From positions 744,001 through 808,000 of the forward strand of contig NZ_CP120733.1 of the NCBI RefSeq assembly GCF_029542625.1: a stretch of 64,000 bases of DNA, read 5' to 3'. The notes beneath the pieces were generated by a model. The model worked only from the letters and a program-made list of their open reading frames with translations. It searched no databases and had not been told where the DNA came from. Source of the DNA: Tepidibacter hydrothermalis. GTDB lineage: Bacteria; Bacillota; Clostridia; Peptostreptococcales; Peptostreptococcaceae. Position numbers and translations under genes: made by a program. Positions within the stretch are counted from its first letter, which is position 1, and each line of letters opens with the position of its first letter. Shown piece after piece: positions 1 to 8,758 of the stretch.

Positions 1-1
1 A

Positions 2-382
2 CTTAAACCTATCGAATCTGAACAATTTGTTGAATCTGTAGAAAAAATATTAGAATATACAACAACAGACAATCAAATTTTAAATAATATACTAGAATAC
101 ATACATAATAATTATCAAGAGAATATTAAATTAAAACAATGTGCAGATAAATATCATACAAGTCCAAGTTATATCGCAAGAATGTTTAAAAAACATTGTG
201 GAGTAACTTTTATTACATATATAAATAATTTAAAAATAAAAAAAGCACGTGAAATGTTAAAAGACGGAAATTTATCAATTAAGGAAGTAGCAGATAAAGT
301 GGGGTATAACAATTTAAATTATTTTTACAAAACATTTAAGAAGAATACTGGTGTTACTCCAAATATATTTAAAAAACTATAA
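2..382 (+). CDS. YesN-type response regulator, C-terminal part (partial, AraC-family DNA-binding domain)
   Basis: The reading frame is open from the first bases of the window, so the gene begins upstream. The first residues (LKPI) match the end of a receiver domain, where a conserved Lys-Pro follows beta-5. A linker of about 30 residues and then two helix-turn-helix units of an AraC-family domain follow (roughly codons 35-125). The second unit carries the usual signature: IKEVADKVGYNN, then YFYKTFKK, then a G-x-T-P near the end. This layout (receiver plus AraC domain) is that of YesN-like regulators that pair with a sensor kinase and usually control transport or surface functions. The sensor partner is not in the window. 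An internal ATG at 182 is not the true start because the homology runs upstream of it. Family assignment is firm; the target is unknown. Confidence 0.85.
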   Translation, partial: LKPIESEQFVESVEKILEYTTTDNQILNNILEYIHNNYQENIKLKQCADKYHTSPSYIARMFKKHCGVTFITYINNLKIKKAREMLKDGNLSIKEVADKVGYNNLNYFYKTFKKNTGVTPNIFKKL

Positions 383-425
383 AATTATTTTTCAATTTTA
401 TTTAATAAGCCTTATTAGCATTAAA

Positions 426-466
426 TTGACTTTTTTGTAGAAAAATGATAAAGTGAGCGTTATAAT
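426..466 (+). promoter_or_regulatory. possible sigma-A promoter for the riboswitch transcript
   Basis: TTGACT at 426-431 is followed 17 bases later by TAAAGT at 449-454. A better -10 (TATAAT) lies at 461-466 but has no good -35 at the right spacing. Either would start transcription just before the c-di-GMP aptamer. Confidence 0.4.
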
Positions 467-507
467 GTGCAATTTTGTAAAAATGAGTACGATGATATGT
501 TTTTTAA

Positions 508-580
508 TAGCAAACTTATCGAAAGGTAAGGACGCAAAGCCATGGGTCTAAAGAATTGCCTACGACTGCCAGGTTGCAAA
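508..580 (+). promoter_or_regulatory. c-di-GMP-I (GEMM) riboswitch aptamer
   Basis: The core follows the GEMM-I consensus in order: GCAAAC at the 5' strand of P1, a stem closed by a GAAA tetraloop (524-527), the conserved GACGCAAAGCC, a CTAAAG tetraloop-receptor half, CTACG, and GCCAGGTTGC closing the structure at 568-577. The aptamer sits about 105 bases upstream of a gene encoding an EAL-domain phosphodiesterase, so the ligand controls an enzyme that destroys it. I see no strong intrinsic terminator between the aptamer and the start codon. Control may therefore act on translation initiation or through a structure I cannot fold by eye. Confidence 0.9.
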
Positions 581-684
581 ACTTCATCAAAATAAATATG
601 TAAGTGCGACTATAGAAATAAAAAAATAAGGCATCGTTTTGTAAATTCTTGGATCATGAATTACAGTGAGAAAGGAATATAAGA

Positions 685-2856
685 ATGATCAAAAAAAGAT
701 ATGTAGTAGCTTTCGTGCTATTATTTTTAGTTGTTACAACTTCAAGCTTTATTACCTATAAAAAAAACTATTCTTTATATCTAAATGAGACGAAAAGAAC
801 TGTGAAAAACGTTTCCAATTCAGTAACCTACATGTATGATTCCATTTTTTCTTCTATATGCAATTCTACAAAACAAACCATTGAAAATTTAGAACAAAAT
901 GATTTATCTAGAAGTGATATAGATGAGTTATTATATACGGCGAGCAAAGACAATTATTATATTAATAATATGTACATTGTTTTCGAGGATGGTACTACTA
1001 TTAATGGTTTTAAAGAACCTTATGTAGATATGAAAAGTATAACTCCTTATTTTGAAAGAGAAGGTAATGGTATTTGCTTGGGACTAATTAAAAGTTCTAA
1101 ATCAGATTCTAATCTATTTTATGGAGTAACTCCAATTGAGTTTCAGAATAAAAAAAAGGCTTTATTATTAGTGGGAATAAATTATGATTTGATTAATAAT
1201 ATAAGTAGAGCAGATAGCTATGAGGTTTATGAAGGCTACTTGTATCTATTGTCTAATGATGGATATTTTTTATATCATAAAGACCCTTTATTAATTGGTA
1301 AAAATCTATTTACAGATAAAAAGTTTATTAAAGATGTTACAAATATGGATGATGATAGTTATAATTATTTAATAAAAATAATTAAAAATAAAAATAAAGA
1401 ATCAAGAGAAAATATGATTTCATATAGAGCTTATAATGTTGAAAAAATAGGATATTACAACTACTTAGACTCATTTGATGGGACTATAATGTTATCTATT
1501 AATTATACACAATTAAAACATAAACAAATTAAAGCTACGATGAGAATAATTATACCTCTTTTAATTAGCTTTTTAATTGCAACCTATATATTATTAAAAT
1601 ATATTTTCTTAGTAAAATACACTGATTATTTTACAGAAGTAAAAAATGAGTTAGCTTTTAAAAAACGAATAAAAAAATTACATAAACAAGGAAAAGATAA
1701 TGAAAATTATCTAATTATAAAAGTTGAGAATGTGACAAGTAACAAAGATGAAGAGTTTTTATATGATAATAGTATTTATTACTATGTATCAAAGTATTTT
1801 AAAAGTATAAGTTCTTTATATATAGATTTATATAGAATATCAAGAGTTCATTATGTATTTGTTTTAAAAGATGAAAATAGTTTAAAGCAAATAGAAAAAT
1901 TACTACATAATATAAATAAAAATATATCTATAGATAATGAAACTAATTTGTTTATAAGAGGTAAACAGTTACTTCTTACAATAGATGATATAAAAGAACT
2001 TGAAAATTTTGAAGTTGTTCCTCAGATTATTCAATATATGGAAAAAAATTATGAAGATTTGAAAATTATATCAGATACAGGATTTACAAAATATAGTAAC
2101 ATTTTAAATAAAAGCAGTTGTAGATTAAAAGATATACTTCTGTTAGAAAGAGTTATCGTAAATCAAAATATTGTTCCTTTTTATCAACCAATTGTAGAAT
2201 TAAAAACAGAAAAAATAATCAAATATGAAGTATTAATGAGAGTAAAACATAATAATGAGTATTTAACGCCAGCTAAGTTTATAGAAATTGCAGAAAGTGA
2301 AGACAGGATAGAAGAAATTGATCGTTTAGTAATGCGACAGGCATTTCAAACGTATTATAGAAGACTTCATAAAACAGGAAAACATATGAGGTTAAGTATT
2401 AACTTATCAGGTAAATCAATTAATCAAAATATGATTGATTACATACTAAAAATAATTTATAAATATAATATTGATCCAAGTAATATAACCTTTGAGTTAA
2501 CAGAAACAGCTGCGTTAAACAATCTCAATGAATGCATTTGGTATTTAAATAAGCTAAGAGATAAAGGATTTAAATTAGCAATTGATGATTTTGGAACGGG
2601 TTATGCTCATGTAGAGTTATTATCTAAGTTAGAAGTAGATTATATTAAGATTGATGGAGCTTTTATAAAAGGTGTTGAAAATGATGGAAAGTTATTAAAA
2701 ACACTTAATGCTTTAGTATATATATCAAAAAACTATGATGCAAAGATTATTGCAGAATACGTAGAAAACAAAGAAGTTATTAAAGTGTTAGAAAAATTAG
2801 GAGTTGAATATGGTCAAGGTTATTATTTTGGAAAACCAGAGCCAATATTTACATAA
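685..2856 (+). CDS. membrane sensor c-di-GMP phosphodiesterase (CACHE-like, degenerate GGDEF, EAL)
   Basis: The predicted product has one N-terminal membrane segment (residues 7-25), an extracytoplasmic sensor region of CACHE type (about 30-283), a second membrane segment (284-310), a degenerate GGDEF-like region (about 315-460) with no GGDEF motif, and a C-terminal EAL domain (about 475-720). The EAL catalytic set is present: EVLMR (about 515), NLSG, ELTE, DDFGTG (about 634), KID, an Glu-containing IIAEYVEN, and GQGY. It should therefore hydrolyse c-di-GMP to pGpG at the membrane in response to an external signal. The c-di-GMP riboswitch in its leader suggests feedback control. The ATG is preceded by AAAGGA at good spacing. 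The gene appears monocistronic. The ligand of the sensor region is unknown. Confidence 0.9.
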   Translation: MIKKRYVVAFVLLFLVVTTSSFITYKKNYSLYLNETKRTVKNVSNSVTYMYDSIFSSICNSTKQTIENLEQNDLSRSDIDELLYTASKDNYYINNMYIVFEDGTTINGFKEPYVDMKSITPYFEREGNGICLGLIKSSKSDSNLFYGVTPIEFQNKKKALLLVGINYDLINNISRADSYEVYEGYLYLLSNDGYFLYHKDPLLIGKNLFTDKKFIKDVTNMDDDSYNYLIKIIKNKNKESRENMISYRAYNVEKIGYYNYLDSFDGTIMLSINYTQLKHKQIKATMRIIIPLLISFLIATYILLKYIFLVKYTDYFTEVKNELAFKKRIKKLHKQGKDNENYLIIKVENVTSNKDEEFLYDNSIYYYVSKYFKSISSLYIDLYRISRVHYVFVLKDENSLKQIEKLLHNINKNISIDNETNLFIRGKQLLLTIDDIKELENFEVVPQIIQYMEKNYEDLKIISDTGFTKYSNILNKSSCRLKDILLLERVIVNQNIVPFYQPIVELKTEKIIKYEVLMRVKHNNEYLTPAKFIEIAESEDRIEEIDRLVMRQAFQTYYRRLHKTGKHMRLSINLSGKSINQNMIDYILKIIYKYNIDPSNITFELTETAALNNLNECIWYLNKLRDKGFKLAIDDFGTGYAHVELLSKLEVDYIKIDGAFIKGVENDGKLLKTLNALVYISKNYDAKIIAEYVENKEVIKVLEKLGVEYGQGYYFGKPEPIFT

Positions 2857-2915
2857 AGAGAGCTTATAATTAAATGCGCATAAACTATATAGATAATTAA
2901 TGTATTGTAGCTAAA

Positions 2916-2945
2916 TAGTGCACAAAAGATATTTATTGTGCACTA
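2916..2945 (+). terminator. hairpin after the phosphodiesterase gene
   Basis: A perfect 10-base inverted repeat (TAGTGCACAA / TTGTGCACTA) with a 10-base loop lies 60 bases after the stop. The 3' tract is only moderately T-rich, so terminator function is probable rather than certain. Confidence 0.5.
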
Positions 2946-3049
2946 ACAATTTATTTACTGATTGTATTAATGTTTCAAGAAAGTTTCTATAAATTTAGTT
3001 AATTTGGAAAAGATATATAATAGGTAACTAATATTTGGAGGAACAACTA

Positions 3050-4147
3050 ATGAATGAAGAAGTTATTTCTAACAAGCAAGGAATATTCATTATAAGTTTA
3101 TTCGTAATGGGAAGTTCAATGATACTAACTACAGCAGGTGAAGCTAAAAAAGATATATGGATAGCTCTTATTTTATCAATTTTGTCTGCTTTACCTATAG
3201 TATTAGTGCATGCTCGTCTTCAAACACTTTTTCCTAAAAAAGACTTGTATGATATCCTTGAATTTGTCTTGGGTAAATTTATTGGTAAAGGAATTTGTAT
3301 ATTATTTGTTTGGTTTTCATTTTTTTTAAGTGGATTAGTATTAAGAGTATTTGGTGATTTTATTTATGTAGTAGCTTTACCAGAGACACCTGAAATCATA
3401 CCAATGATACTTACTGGAGTATTATCTATTTGTATAGTTAGAGAAGGAATTAAAGTGATAGGCAAATGGAGTGAATTTTTTTTTATAGTAATTATTATTT
3501 TGTTAATGATAGTTTTTTTGTTATTAATTGAAAAAATAGATATAAATAACTTGCGTCCTTTATTTAATGAAGATTTAAATCTAGTTATTGAAGCTTCTTT
3601 TCATGCATTTATATTTCCATTTACTCAAACAATTATATTTACAACAGTTTTTTCTACATTTGATAAAAAAGCTTATTACAAAGTTTATACACGAGGTCTA
3701 TTAATAGGGTGGATAATATTATTTATATTTTCTGTTAATGATATTTTAATATTAGGAGTTACTGTTTCTGGAAATATGTATTTTCCATCATATGCATCTG
3801 TTAGGTTGTTAGAAATAGGGGCTATATCTGCTGGTTTTGAAATTATTATAGCTGTTGCATTTTTAATTGCGGGATTTATAAAAGTAAGTATGTGTTTATT
3901 AAGCACTTGTAATGGGATTGCTAAAACATTTGGTTGTGATGATTATAGATTTTTAGTTACTCCAGTTGGCTTAATGATAATTAGTTTATCTTATTTTATT
4001 CATGATAGCGTAATGGAAAAATCAAAATTCGCATTAGATGTATATCCTTTTTATGCTCTTCCGTTTCAGGTTATTTTACCTATACTCGTTCTTGTTATAG
4101 CTGAAATAAAAAAGAAACAATTAGAAGATCATTTAAATAAAATATAA
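3050..4147 (+). CDS. GerAB-family spore germination permease, stand-alone
   Basis: The protein of about 365 residues consists almost entirely of hydrophobic segments (about ten predicted membrane spans) and matches the GerAB / spore permease family of the APC superfamily. These proteins form the membrane germinant-receptor subunit in the spore inner membrane, and some family members act in vegetative transport. The start at 3050 is chosen because TTGGAGG at 3035-3041 is its ribosome binding site; the in-frame TTG at 3035 is part of that site. No gerAA or gerAC gene is adjacent, although these normally accompany gerAB. A closely similar gene lies at 55638. Family call is firm; a role in germination is inferred from the family. 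Confidence 0.85.
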   Translation: MNEEVISNKQGIFIISLFVMGSSMILTTAGEAKKDIWIALILSILSALPIVLVHARLQTLFPKKDLYDILEFVLGKFIGKGICILFVWFSFFLSGLVLRVFGDFIYVVALPETPEIIPMILTGVLSICIVREGIKVIGKWSEFFFIVIIILLMIVFLLLIEKIDINNLRPLFNEDLNLVIEASFHAFIFPFTQTIIFTTVFSTFDKKAYYKVYTRGLLIGWIILFIFSVNDILILGVTVSGNMYFPSYASVRLLEIGAISAGFEIIIAVAFLIAGFIKVSMCLLSTCNGIAKTFGCDDYRFLVTPVGLMIISLSYFIHDSVMEKSKFALDVYPFYALPFQVILPILVLVIAEIKKKQLEDHLNKI

Positions 4148-4205
4148 ATGGGAATGTACCTTTTAATAATAGATTTTAAAAAAATTATATATTGTATTAA
4201 TGTTT

Positions 4206-4250
4206 AAGCCTATGTCTAAAAAGTACTAATAAAATTTTAGATATAGGCTT
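4206..4250 (+). terminator. hairpin after the GerAB gene
   Basis: A 16-base stem (AAGCCTATGTCTAAAA paired with TTTTAGATATAGGCTT, one G-U pair) lies 58 bases after the stop. It lacks a long T-run. Confidence 0.5.
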
Positions 4251-4360
4251 AAGTTATACCTAAATTTATATTTATAATTACCAAAAGTAAAATTATGGTA
4301 TAATATTCTAATTAAGTAAAATATAAGACGAGAAGGTCATTTTGAAAGGGAGGTTAAAAT

Positions 4361-5863
4361 ATGCTTTTTAGGAAAAAAACTTATTTTACATGTTTCTTTA
4401 TATTGTTTATATTATCTCAGAATTGCTTTGGACAAGGTATAAAAGTAGGAACTGTTATAAATAAGGTTATATCTACGGATATTAAAGCATATATAAATGG
4501 ATATGAAATACCATCTATGAATATAAATGGATGTACTGCAATAGTAGTAGAAGACTTAAGAAATTATGGATTTGATATAATATGGAGTCCTGTAGATAGA
4601 AGCTTAGTAATAAAAGAAAATTCGTCTAAAAAAATAAAACCTATTTCTATTAAAAAAAATAATAATAGTAAAATAGGTCAAAAAATTGGAAATGTACTTT
4701 ATACAGATATAAAAACTTATATAAAAGATAGTGAAATCCAGTCTTTTAATATAGATGGATATACGGTTATATTTATGGATGAACTTAAAGAATTTGGTGA
4801 TATCAGATGGAATGAAGAAAAAAGAGAAGTTAGATTTAACTCTAATAAGATTGATGATTTGGGAAGTGGTGTAGATGATAATTGCTGTTTTGAGATTAAG
4901 TGTATTGAAGAAATAGATATGCGATTAAAACAAAAAGACGGTAAATATTATTTTGAAGGAAAAGAAGTAGGTTTTATAGATAATACAAATAGTGGATTTA
5001 AGATTATGATTTCAGGAAAAGCATTAGCAGAGAAATTTGGATATAACATTAGCGTTGATAAAGGATGTTATATTTTCAAAAAAGGAAATTATAGTTTTAA
5101 ATTTAAAAATAATAATACAACTATAGAAAAGTTTTTTGATGGATATTTATATGAAAGTTATGATATTCCTAAAAGAACAGTTGTTTTGAATAATGATATA
5201 TATATTTATGATGCTGATTTAGAAGGGTTATTTGGAGTAGTTAAATATAATTCTGAAGGGGGTATTTATTTAAAGTATAAAGAATTTGATGTTAAAGACT
5301 ATGAAGATTATGAGATACAGGGTAATCGATTTTTAATAGATCATTCTTATAATGGATATGATGTAAATATGCGTATAAAGAATAAAACGCATACTTTTAA
5401 AGGTGATTATTGCAGAATTCCAAAAGGAACTTATCTTGAGTATGGAGATAATGAGCTAGAGATAACTGTAAATCATAACGATAGAATTTTGATGTTAAAA
5501 AGGTTAACGGTAAGACCAGATTTAAAAACTAATCAAATAATATATGATGAAGCTATAGGATTAAATATGAAAACTCCACAGAATGGATATATTGAAACGA
5601 ATAAATCTGAAATTTTAATAGATGGAGAAATTATACATGCATATGGAGACAACTTATTAGTAGAAATTGAAAAACTTGATACAAAGAACGATCAATTTAA
5701 AAAAACTACATCAAAAAATATAAAATTAAAAGATAAAAAATTTAATGAATATATACAATTAAATAAAGGCTATGGTATTTATAAAATAAAAGCATTTACA
5801 GATGTACGCTCAGAAAATTGTAGGTTTGAAGTTCTTGAATTATTTGTGAATTATAGTGAATAG
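4361..5863 (+). CDS. secreted protein with two copper-amine-oxidase-like N-domains (stalk domains)
   Basis: An N-terminal signal peptide (Lys/Arg start, hydrophobic core to about residue 24, then GQG) is followed by two related modules at about residues 28-90 and 105-165. Each contains a pattern like TDIKAYINGYEIPSMNI then a hydrophobic EDL and a W/R-rich strand, as in the copper amine oxidase-like N-terminal domain common in Clostridia. This module is a structural domain of exported proteins and does not imply amine oxidase activity. The rest (about 170-500) has no family I can name but is rich in beta-forming segments, and includes a third divergent unit around 195-270. A GGGAGG ribosome binding site precedes the ATG. 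It is probably a cell-surface or extracellular protein. Function unknown. Confidence 0.7.
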   Translation: MLFRKKTYFTCFFILFILSQNCFGQGIKVGTVINKVISTDIKAYINGYEIPSMNINGCTAIVVEDLRNYGFDIIWSPVDRSLVIKENSSKKIKPISIKKNNNSKIGQKIGNVLYTDIKTYIKDSEIQSFNIDGYTVIFMDELKEFGDIRWNEEKREVRFNSNKIDDLGSGVDDNCCFEIKCIEEIDMRLKQKDGKYYFEGKEVGFIDNTNSGFKIMISGKALAEKFGYNISVDKGCYIFKKGNYSFKFKNNNTTIEKFFDGYLYESYDIPKRTVVLNNDIYIYDADLEGLFGVVKYNSEGGIYLKYKEFDVKDYEDYEIQGNRFLIDHSYNGYDVNMRIKNKTHTFKGDYCRIPKGTYLEYGDNELEITVNHNDRILMLKRLTVRPDLKTNQIIYDEAIGLNMKTPQNGYIETNKSEILIDGEIIHAYGDNLLVEIEKLDTKNDQFKKTTSKNIKLKDKKFNEYIQLNKGYGIYKIKAFTDVRSENCRFEVLELFVNYSE

Positions 5864-5962
5864 AATTTATGAATGTCAAATAATATAAAATTTTAATTGG
5901 ACTTATGACATTAGAAAGTTATTAAATTATAGAAAATATTGCTAATGATTAGGAACATAGTA

Positions 5963-6013
5963 AAATCAGGCTTATTTAAATCATAGTTTAGAACTTGAAT
6001 AAGCCTGATTTTT
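5963..6013. terminator. bidirectional terminator between convergent genes
   Basis: AAAATCAGGCTTATTT pairs with AATAAGCCTGATTTTT around a loop of about 20 bases. A-runs and T-runs flank the stem, so it can serve both the plus-strand gene ending at 5863 and the minus-strand permease ending at 6017. Confidence 0.8.
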
Positions 6014-6016
6014 AAA

Positions 6017-6817
6017 TTATCTAGCCTTATATCTTTTTTCGATAATATTGACTATTTGATACATTAAAAGAGCACATATTGCAAGAACAAATACTCCCAT
6101 CATAACAAGGTCTAGTTTAAATACCTGACCACCGTAAACTATCAAATATCCTATTCCATATCTTGACACCAAGAACTCTCCAACTATAACTCCAACCCAT
6201 GACATACCTATATTTATCTTAACTATATTTATAATATTACCTACATTAGAAGGAAGAATAAGCTTTGTAAGTATCTGATATTTAGTTGCACCAAAGCTCT
6301 TTAACATTTTGATTTTTTCTTCTTCAACAGTAATAAAATAGTTATAAGCTGAAAGTATTGTAACTACTATTGATATAGTAAGTGCAATGACCACTATACC
6401 AGTGATTCCAGCTCCAGCCCATATTATAAGTATAGGAGCAAGGGCTGTCTTTGGAAGTGCATTTAATACAACTAAAAATGGATCTAATATTTTAGCTAAG
6501 TTCTTATCCCACCATAGTATTATAGCTATTATTATCCCACCTACAGTTCCAAAAACAAATCCCAAAACAGTTTCGTATACAGATATTCCTACGTGTTTGA
6601 ATATTTCTCCATTTGAAGAATATTTTATAAATAGTTTAAATATGTCAGATGGCTTACTAGTTAAAAACACATCTATAAAGTTTAGATTAGCAGCCATTTC
6701 CCAAATCAGTACAAATAGCACAAGTACTAATATTTGATAGAATATTATTTTTCTCTTGTTTGATTTAACTGATTTTAAATAAGCAGTGTATTCACTAGAG
6801 TAGTTGGTCTTTTCCAT
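6017..6817 (-). CDS. ABC transporter permease, SsuC/TauC (nitrate/sulfonate) family
   Basis: The 266-residue integral membrane protein has about six hydrophobic spans and the family's cytoplasmic EAA loop (KMLKSFGATKYQ at about 168-180, followed by LPS). This is the BinPDT type-1 permease family used for sulfonates, taurine, nitrate, bicarbonate or thiamine precursors. The frame is intact. Its 5' end overlaps by 23 bases the 3' end of an ATP-binding-protein gene, which survives only as a fragment (6795-7000). A matching 5' ATPase part is 10 kb away at 17132-17785, and no substrate-binding protein gene is present. The transporter is therefore probably no longer functional, and the substrate cannot be inferred. 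Confidence 0.85.
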   Translation of the reverse strand: MEKTNYSSEYTAYLKSVKSNKRKIIFYQILVLVLFVLIWEMAANLNFIDVFLTSKPSDIFKLFIKYSSNGEIFKHVGISVYETVLGFVFGTVGGIIIAIILWWDKNLAKILDPFLVVLNALPKTALAPILIIWAGAGITGIVVIALTISIVVTILSAYNYFITVEEEKIKMLKSFGATKYQILTKLILPSNVGNIINIVKINIGMSWVGVIVGEFLVSRYGIGYLIVYGGQVFKLDLVMMGVFVLAICALLMYQIVNIIEKRYKAR

Positions 6818-7000
6818 CTATATCAAGCTCCTTCCATATTGTATTGAAATAATCTTTAAATTCGGGAGCCTCTCTTGATAAAAGTGGTGTTTTAGTTCCT
6901 TTTACTGTAAGATTTATTTCGTGTATATTTTTTATTGTTGCTGGACGTTTTGAGAGAACAGCTATTTTGTTTGCCATGGATATAGCTTCTTCTATATACT
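6795..7000 (-). pseudogene. 3' fragment of an ABC transporter ATPase gene
   Basis: Read on the minus strand, the frame begins within the segment just after the H-loop (IEEAISMANKIAVLSKRP) and runs to the natural C terminus 60 residues later, overlapping the permease start. Everything upstream, including Walker A, signature and Walker B, is missing. The homology stops abruptly near 7000. The missing 5' part resembles the gene at 17132-17785. A short ATG-started product (6977 back to 6795) would contain no nucleotide-binding motif. Confidence 0.8.
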
Positions 7001-7181
7001 ATAAATGGCAAATTTAGACTTGGATTCAAAAGAAACTGAACTAACATTCGGTATTTTTCGTATAGTAATCGAATAGATTATAAAAGAAGGCTGTTAGAAC
7101 TAATGGGACTGTTTTGTATAGCAGTAAAGAGAGAATGATTGCATAATATTGGTAAAAATAAGAAACGAAAGGAAGATGAAC

Positions 7182-8171
7182 ATGATAAATATCCCTGGTA
7201 GAATTGAAATTGCAAATCTACCTACTAAGATTGAGAAATTAGAAAGATTATCTAGCAAATTAGTAGGTCAAAATATATTTCTCAAGAGAGATGACCAAAC
7301 TGGTACTGAGATGTCTGGAAATAAGGTAAGGAAGTTGGAGTTTTCTGTAAAGGAAGCATTGGATCAAGGATGTGACTTACTCATTACATGCGGTGGAATC
7401 CAGTCTAACCATGCTAGGGCTACTGCTGCTGTTGCTGCTAAGTTGGGTATATCATCTTATTTAGTTCTTAGAACCGATGGAGAAGAAGAGATAGATGGAA
7501 ACTATTTTTTAGATAAGGTATTGGGGGCTAAAATTAGATTTATAACGCCTGAGGAATACAGAGAAAAGAGAATGGAAATTATGGAATCCATAAAGGAAGA
7601 ACTATCAAAGGAAGGTTACAACCCGTACATTATACCAGAAGGAGCTTCAAATGGTATAGGAACCTTTGGATATTTTAAAGCTATGGAAGAAATTGTTCAG
7701 CAGGAAAAAGAAATGGGAATAAAGTTCGATGCCATAGTGATGGCTGTAGGATCAGGTGGAACCTATAGTGGATTGTTCCTTGCAAATAAGATTATGGGCT
7801 ATGGTGCAAAAATATATGGTGTAAATGTATCTAATGATGAAGAATACTTTAAAAATCAGATTGAGAAAGTGATAAATGAAAGTCTTTTTTATATAGATAA
7901 AACCTTTCGATTTTCTAAAGAAGAAATCAATATTATAGATGGTTATGTAGGAAGGGGATATGCTTTAAGTAGGTCAGAGGAGATAGAATTCATTCATGAA
8001 GTAGCTAAATTAGAAGGTGTTATCTTAGACCCTGTTTATACTGGAAAAGCAATGTACGGATTAGTAAACGAAATCAAAGAAGGAAATTTCAAAAAGCATA
8101 ACAACATATTATTTATACATACTGGTGGTCTATATGGATTATTTCCTAAAAAAGATTTGTTTTCTTTTTAA
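7182..8171 (+). CDS. dcyD: D-cysteine desulfhydrase / ACC deaminase-family PLP enzyme
   Basis: A fold-type II PLP enzyme of about 330 residues. The segment MSGNKVRKLEF (about residue 40) holds the family's Schiff-base lysine, GGIQSNHARATAA binds the cofactor's surroundings, and AVGSGGTYSG (about 187-196) is the phosphate-binding glycine loop. Close relatives convert D-cysteine to pyruvate, ammonia and sulfide, or open 1-aminocyclopropane-carboxylate; sequence alone favours the D-cysteine desulfhydrase group. The start at 7182 is preferred because GAAAGGA lies 9 bases upstream; a TTG at 7149 and an ATG at 7176 are in frame. The gene lies alone between two fragments of an ABC transporter. A sulfur amino acid role fits the patB/ridA operon at 13.6 kb, but that link is inference. 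Confidence 0.8.
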   Translation: MINIPGRIEIANLPTKIEKLERLSSKLVGQNIFLKRDDQTGTEMSGNKVRKLEFSVKEALDQGCDLLITCGGIQSNHARATAAVAAKLGISSYLVLRTDGEEEIDGNYFLDKVLGAKIRFITPEEYREKRMEIMESIKEELSKEGYNPYIIPEGASNGIGTFGYFKAMEEIVQQEKEMGIKFDAIVMAVGSGGTYSGLFLANKIMGYGAKIYGVNVSNDEEYFKNQIEKVINESLFYIDKTFRFSKEEINIIDGYVGRGYALSRSEEIEFIHEVAKLEGVILDPVYTGKAMYGLVNEIKEGNFKKHNNILFIHTGGLYGLFPKKDLFSF

Positions 8172-8218
8172 AATTACAGATAATTAATTCTTATAATAAA
8201 AAGACTAATTTCAACAAG

Positions 8219-8247
8219 GGCAGATCGATTTATATCATCGATCTGCC
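8219..8247 (+). terminator. hairpin after the desulfhydrase-like gene
   Basis: A perfect 11-base stem (GGCAGATCGAT / ATCGATCTGCC) with a 7-base loop lies 48 bases after the stop, followed by a weakly T-rich stretch. Confidence 0.7.
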
Positions 8248-8304
8248 TAAACTTTGTGTTTATATTTAAGTTTACATTACGACTCGCCAAGAATCATAGG
8301 TTGT

Positions 8305-8630
8305 CTTTAGATTCGCAAATAAGTAAAAATAGTACAAGCACTGATATTTAGCAGCATAATATTTTTCTGTTATTAGACTTATTTACTAATTAAACTTGGC
8401 AGGGAGGTGTATACTGCATATCTAATTACTACATAGTATATAAATTATGAAATATCCAATATGTAAATGAAAGAATCTTTAAATTTAGGAGTTTTTCTTA
8501 ATAGAAATGCTATTTTGTATTTTGATATAAGGAATATACACATATATGTTTTATTATAGTAAATGTTTTGGAGAAAATTGTTATTATATCGTCTATTGTA
8601 TATAGCACCTTCTATATCCTATAAATGTCA
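8305..8630 (-). pseudogene. decayed copy of the ABC permease 5' end and ATPase 3' end
   Basis: This stretch aligns with 6690-7020 over its whole length. Read on the minus strand, 8313-8400 gives a stop-interrupted relic of the permease N terminus (a SNNRKI segment, then SVLVLFLLICE). The part at 8455-8625 matches the ATPase C-terminal coding segment (AATCTTTAAATTTAGGAG against AATCTTTAAATTCGGGAG). It ends with CTTCTATATCCTATAAATG, nearly the same as the break at 6988-7008. It explains most of the 590-base gap between 8171 and 8759. No open reading frame survives. Confidence 0.75.
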
Positions 8631-8758
8631 AAAAACTTCTTTTCAATCGCTGATTGGACTTGGATTAAGTTGATTACATAATATGTAAAAATATAAAATT
8701 ATTACTAATATACATGATATAATGATAAACATACTAAAAAACTAAGGAGGCGAGTTAT

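Noticed and set aside
3035-3049. Upstream TTG start for the first GerAB gene
   Set aside because: The TTG lies inside TTGGAGG, the ribosome binding site of the ATG at 3050.
6387-6737. Open frame on the plus strand inside the permease gene
   Set aside because: It is antisense to an intact permease, has no ribosome binding site and gives no recognisable protein. The same holds for other long antisense frames, for example 41277-41723 and 55949-56440.
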